From an uncultured Alphaproteobacteria bacterium (GTDB taxonomy: Bacteria > Pseudomonadota > Alphaproteobacteria > Rs-D84): a DNA stretch of 37,596 nucleotides. Both the position numbers and the translations under genes were made by a program. The notes under the pieces are model-generated. The model was not told the DNA's origin, made no database searches, and worked only from the letters and a program-made list of their open reading frames with translations. Each line of letters starts with the position of its first letter. The stretch's first letter is position 1. This document shows positions 34,529 to 37,596 of the stretch, piece by piece. The stretch lies in the NCBI GenBank assembly GCA_944389465.1, contig CALXML010000009.1, forward strand, positions 1 to 37,596, written 5' to 3'.

Positions 34529-35537
34529 AATTATCATAATAACAATCGCTTGTATACATGTATATGCCACTTTCATCATTTACGGGCGTTGATGACGGAA
34601 TCCTGCAGTAATATATGGTGTTATTGTGTTGTCCATTATTGCTGGATGGAATAACCCCCGCTGTTTCCCCGTCGGACGGACACAGATTACACGTACTTTG
34701 TCCTGTGGACCAATCCATATAATACCCTGAATCACATATGCCAATTCCTGTGTCATCTGTCATACTGACAATTAATCCTGATTTATTATTGGCTGTAACA
34801 ATGATTTCCTGCCGCGCCATACCCAAGAACAAAAATACCAATTTATCACCAACTTCACACGATATTTGATACATACCATCCATATCACTTATAACGCCCG
34901 CGGCAATGCTGTTTGATGGTGTTGTCGGTTTCATTAAAACAACGCTTGCACCAATCAGGGGCAAACTATCAGATTCCGCAATTACAGTGCCGCAACAGCC
35001 AGATGTGCATGTTGCGTTACGTATACATCCTGTCTTTCCATCGGTTGTTGTACCTGTATATCCATCGGCACATCTGTATTGTGTTATTTGGCCTGTACAT
35101 ATTCCGTGTGAAGTGCTGGTATTTCCACTGCACGTCCCACCCGCCAGCCGTGATTCATATCCCGCTGTGCCGGTTGGTTCCCATTCTGTTGCGGCCGTTT
35201 CACAAGCGGTGCAGGGCAATTTTTCAGCACTGCTGCTGCATGGGTTACCATAACATCCAATACCAATGTCCCCAAAATCTTCACACAATTGAACATTTAT
35301 ATCGGCAAAATTTTCTACGCAGTGCTCGTACGTTACATATCCGATATATGAAATCTGTAATGTGTCACCTGTTTTACAACCATTAAGCATAAAATTACCA
35401 TCTATATCAGTTATTGTGCCATTTGTTGTGCCTTTGACCATCACAGATGCACCTATTACACTTTCGCCCATACTGTCTGTAACAGTTCCTTTGCATACGT
35501 TGCTTTGTGCATATGCATTTATTGTGCTCAAAAACAT
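34527..35537 (-). CDS. Secreted protein with two CarboxypepD_reg-like (SusC N-terminal type) domains and cysteine-rich linkers
   Basis: 336 residues if started at ATG 35537 (MFLSTINAYAQ). Domain 1 (about 17-90) contains GASVMVKGTTNGTITDIDGN and DTLQISYIGYVTYE, the hallmark of the domain at the N-terminus of Bacteroidetes SusC receptors. A second copy (about 185-255) reads GTVIAESDSLPLIGASVVLM...ISDMDGMYQI. Between and after them are cysteine-rich stretches (TACETAATEWEP, GYTGTTTDGKTGC), and the end GIYMYTSDCYYDN matches the 9219-9863 protein. No TonB barrel follows. The signal peptide is too short from this start; a start at 35618 would use codons from leader copy C. Confidence 0.75.
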   Translation of the reverse strand: MFLSTINAYAQSNVCKGTVTDSMGESVIGASVMVKGTTNGTITDIDGNFMLNGCKTGDTLQISYIGYVTYEHCVENFADINVQLCEDFGDIGIGCYGNPCSSSAEKLPCTACETAATEWEPTGTAGYESRLAGGTCSGNTSTSHGICTGQITQYRCADGYTGTTTDGKTGCIRNATCTSGCCGTVIAESDSLPLIGASVVLMKPTTPSNSIAAGVISDMDGMYQISCEVGDKLVFLFLGMARQEIIVTANNKSGLIVSMTDDTGIGICDSGYYMDWSTGQSTCNLCPSDGETAGVIPSSNNGQHNNTIYYCRIPSSTPVNDESGIYMYTSDCYYDN

Positions 35538-35540
35538 AAT

Positions 35541-35690
35541 AAAACCACCGTTTGTTTTCGGCGAAATGGGGGAATAAAAAAATGCAGAAATCTGGGATTT
35601 TTTCAAAAATAAAAACACCGATTCTTATCGGTGGTTTATTTTCGGCATTTGTTTATACGTATTTTACCCCAAATTCCGCCCCCACGTCAA
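35541..35690 (-). promoter_or_regulatory. Promoter plus candidate attenuator leader RNA, copy C
   Basis: Minus strand: TTGACG (35685-35690), 18 bases, TAAAAT (35661-35666), ATGCCGAAAATAAACC, terminator CACCGAT-loop-ATCGGTG (35616-35633) with TTTTTATTTTT, AAAAAATCCCAGATTT, GCCGAAAAC, and CGGTGGTTTT (35541-35550), complementary over nine bases to AAACCACCG of the 5' arm. The element ends three bases before the start codon at 35537 and reads into the SusC-domain gene. A CGTCAA / TTGACG inverted repeat (35685-35704) overlaps the -35 element. Confidence 0.65.
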
Positions 35691-35722
35691 TACTATTTTT
35701 GACGTTTATCAGTAACGTATAA

Positions 35723-36658
35723 CTATTTATTTTCTGTTGATGTGTTGTTTAAATCAGCCATGGGATGGGCGTGTTCGTAAATGTTCATTATTTCTGACAT
35801 ATTTACGCGCGTATATAATTGTGTTGTGGACAATGACGCGTGCCCCAATAATTCCTGCAAGGTTCTTAAATCCGCGCCGCCGGCCAATAATGCTGTTGCA
35901 AAAGTATGGCGCAGTGCATGCGGGGTTACGTAATCGGGCAACTGTAAATAATGGCGCAATTTTTCAACAACCTTTTCTGCCATACGTGGCGACATGGGCA
36001 ATCCCCGCACACTGCGAAACAATGCGTCATTTGCTGCGGCACCAAACGGGCGTAATTCAGTATATTTTTCAATTGCGTCCAGTACCGCCGGCAATATTGG
36101 CACAATGCGTTCCTTGGACCCTTTGCCCAAAATTCGCAGGGCATCTGGCCGGCCACGAACATCAATATTTTTTAGCGATAACGCTTCGGATATACGCAGA
36201 CCACATCCAAATATCAACAGCACCAACGCCCAATCGCGTGCCGCAATCCATGGTTCAGCATTGTCAATTTCACGAATTGCGTCGTGCATATGTTCAACAT
36301 CCGTGACTTCAATGGCCTTGGATAATTTACGTGGTATTTTTGGTGATGAAATCAGCCCGATTGCATTATTTTGGATATTGTGTTTTTTTGATAAAAATTT
36401 ATAAAATCCGCGCAGTGATGACAGCGCACGTGCAGTTGATTTATGCGCCAGATTACGGTGTGCCCTGTCTGCCAACCATGCACGGAAACAGATTGTATCA
36501 GCCCGCACCATATCAGACAACGAAACATCCGCACCATTATAGTTTTCATAAAACTTTATAAAATCGCGGATGTCCGTTTCGTACGCAGTCGCCGTATGCA
36601 CAGAATAATTTTTAGTCTGTGTCAAATAATCCAAAAATTCGGCGACATAGTCATTCAT
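35723..36658 (-). CDS. xerC: Tyrosine recombinase XerC/XerD
   Basis: Resolves chromosome dimers at dif with its partner and FtsK. 311 residues: N-terminal SAM-like core-binding domain (FLDYLTQTKNYSVHTATAYETDIRDFIKFY), then the catalytic domain with Arg in GCGLRISEALSL, Lys in GKGSKERIVPI, HALRHTFATALL, GHASLSTTQLYT with the nucleophilic Tyr, all five catalytic positions present. I favour XerC over XerD from the SIMPL-neighbouring context common in alphaproteobacteria, but the paralogues are hard to separate by eye. Starts four bases after the SIMPL gene. Confidence 0.9.
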   Translation of the reverse strand: MNDYVAEFLDYLTQTKNYSVHTATAYETDIRDFIKFYENYNGADVSLSDMVRADTICFRAWLADRAHRNLAHKSTARALSSLRGFYKFLSKKHNIQNNAIGLISSPKIPRKLSKAIEVTDVEHMHDAIREIDNAEPWIAARDWALVLLIFGCGLRISEALSLKNIDVRGRPDALRILGKGSKERIVPILPAVLDAIEKYTELRPFGAAANDALFRSVRGLPMSPRMAEKVVEKLRHYLQLPDYVTPHALRHTFATALLAGGADLRTLQELLGHASLSTTQLYTRVNMSEIMNIYEHAHPMADLNNTSTENK

Positions 36659-36662
36659 TTTG

Positions 36663-37406
36663 TTATTTTATTTCAAATGTTGCAGATACTGTGACGGAAA
36701 CTTCTGTATCCTTGGCAACAATGCTGCCGGCGGCCGAAAAAGCCTCGGCATCGGCAACGGCCATTTTCGCAGACGCGGTCAAGAAATTAGACGCGCGTGG
36801 TTGCACTGATGATGAACCACCCACAGCGTATGATGCACTTAACATTTTCCCCGCACTGCGCCCATCACCCGCAGCCAACGCATTCGCGCGTGCACGGGCA
36901 TTTTCAACCGCTGTGCCAAGGCAATCTTCCAATACTGGTTTCATGGCTTCGGCACTGGTATACATACGCAAGTTTTCAGAATACACATCTTCTTGGCCGG
37001 CGAATTGCGTTAATATCTTTTCAATTGTTTCAATATTGTCGGCGGAAACCTCCAGTGCGATGGTTGTTTCTGTACCCAATACAACAGATTTTTCCAATTC
37101 GCGATTCCATTCAGAACGTTCATACGAATTAAATTCGGTTGTTTGCATCTGGACATCTTGGGTTTTCAGGAAATTTGTAATTTCTGCAATTTTTGCAGTC
37201 GCCTGCTTCATGGATGTGGCGGCCGATTTATCCAACGTGGTTACACGCAATGTGATTGCAGTTCTGTCCTTTGGCGCGGATGCCAAACATTCCCCATTGA
37301 CCGATATTACACGTGGTGTATCGGGTTTGTCCAGCCATCCAAACAATAATGCCAACACCGCCCCAACACCAATTACACTGCCGGTCCAAATTAATGCGTT
37401 TTTCAT
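36663..37406 (-). CDS. SIMPL-domain (DUF541) periplasmic protein
   Basis: 247 residues. N-terminal anchor or signal ALIWTGSVIGVGAVLALLFGW, then the SIMPL domain: ITLRVTTLDKSAATSMKQATAKIAEITNFLK, VQMQTTEFNSYERSEW, and NARARANALAAGDGRSAGKMLSASYAVGG. The C-terminus is a beta-strand VSVTVSATFEIK. DUF541 proteins are exported and little understood, with links to stress and signalling in mammalian namesakes. It sits between trpS and xerC in one direction with short gaps, so they probably share an operon. AGGAGAGC precedes the start. Confidence 0.85.
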   Translation of the reverse strand: MKNALIWTGSVIGVGAVLALLFGWLDKPDTPRVISVNGECLASAPKDRTAITLRVTTLDKSAATSMKQATAKIAEITNFLKTQDVQMQTTEFNSYERSEWNRELEKSVVLGTETTIALEVSADNIETIEKILTQFAGQEDVYSENLRMYTSAEAMKPVLEDCLGTAVENARARANALAAGDGRSAGKMLSASYAVGGSSSVQPRASNFLTASAKMAVADAEAFSAAGSIVAKDTEVSVTVSATFEIK

Positions 37407-37443
37407 TTTTGCTCTCCTTTCCTGTGTTCTTTATATATAATAT

Positions 37444-37596
37444 TTATCCCAACATAGCGCGACGTACGCGTTCATATGTTTTTTCGGCAACAGCGCGTGC
37501 ACGCGATGCACCAGCCGCTAAAATTGAATCCAATTCTGATGTGTTTGACATTAAACGTTCGTATTCAGCACGCGGGGTGGCCAATACAGAATTTAT
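37444..37596 (-). CDS. trpS: Tryptophanyl-tRNA synthetase, C-terminal end (partial)
   Basis: The 50 residues before the stop codon are visible; the gene continues beyond the window. Translation gives ATPRAEYERLMSNTSELDSI, then LAAGASRARAVAEKTYERVR and an end RRAMLG. From family knowledge this is the TrpRS C-terminus (Y-x-x-L-M...LDxILxxGAxRARAIAxxxL). The partial state and lack of the HIGH and KMSKS motifs limit certainty. Confidence 0.72.
   Translation of the reverse strand: MNSVLATPRAEYERLMSNTSELDSILAAGASRARAVAEKTYERVRRAMLG

Overview
The window reads as a chromosomal segment of an alphaproteobacterium, probably an uncultured host- or gut-associated one. This is inference from gene content and order: an RpoH-type promoter in front of groES-groEL, era-queA-tgt, bamD/murJ, trpS-SIMPL-xerC, an S24-type repressor DNA-binding domain of the alphaproteobacterial kind, tRNA genes with encoded CCA, and moderate to low GC. 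A protein carrying Bacteroidetes-style SusC N-terminal domains suggests gene exchange in a shared gut habitat.

Layout. 1-8,960 is housekeeping: groES-groEL (minus), HIT protein, DUF167, LOG protein, tilS-ftsH-metallo-beta-lactamase-fold hydrolase, prmC, and a membrane-anchored M23 peptidase. 9,030-16,140 is an accessory island of secreted cysteine-rich proteins, with a GT9-like/DUF4254 fusion, a short alkylguanine-DNA alkyltransferase and a small repressor-like HTH protein; two paralogous cysteine-rich genes face each other at 14.1-15.9 kb. 16,140-22,400 holds a repeat-rich gap, an RlpA-SPOR lipoprotein, murJ, bamD, tRNA-Arg, a small exported protein, thymidine kinase and htpX. 22,400-25,200 has an autotransporter-like barrel, a second secreted M23 peptidase, an Smr protein and a truncated copy of a cysteine-rich gene. 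25,200-34,500 is era-queA-tgt with three unknown genes, tRNA-Gly, lysS, a RelA/SpoT-like protein, a cold-shock protein, and upstream of era a dCTP deaminase-like gene on the minus strand. 34,500-37,596 has a SusC-domain/cysteine-rich protein, xerC, a SIMPL protein and the 3' end of trpS.

Most notable observation. Four intergenic regions (9033-9218, 15941-16118, 19973-20153, 35541-35690) share one architecture, each pointing at the gene right behind it: a sigma70-like promoter (TTGAC[GT]-17/18 bp-TAAAAT), a GCCGAA motif, a terminator hairpin with a U tract, a conserved AAAAATCCC block, a second GCCGAA motif, and a distal segment able to pair with the 5' arm of the terminator. Three copies are nearly identical. 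The fourth (9033-9218) has a different stem sequence but keeps the three-way complementarity, which argues for a transcription-attenuating leader RNA. Three of the four genes served encode secreted cysteine-rich proteins. I know of no described RNA family matching this, but I could not search; a dispersed promoter-carrying repeat remains an alternative.

Other points: FtsH lacks the usual pore-loop phenylalanine; a RelA/SpoT-like protein has unusual motif spacing; and a repeat-plus-terminator module occurs behind both groEL and the rlpA-like gene. All calls come from reading the sequence; no database search was run.
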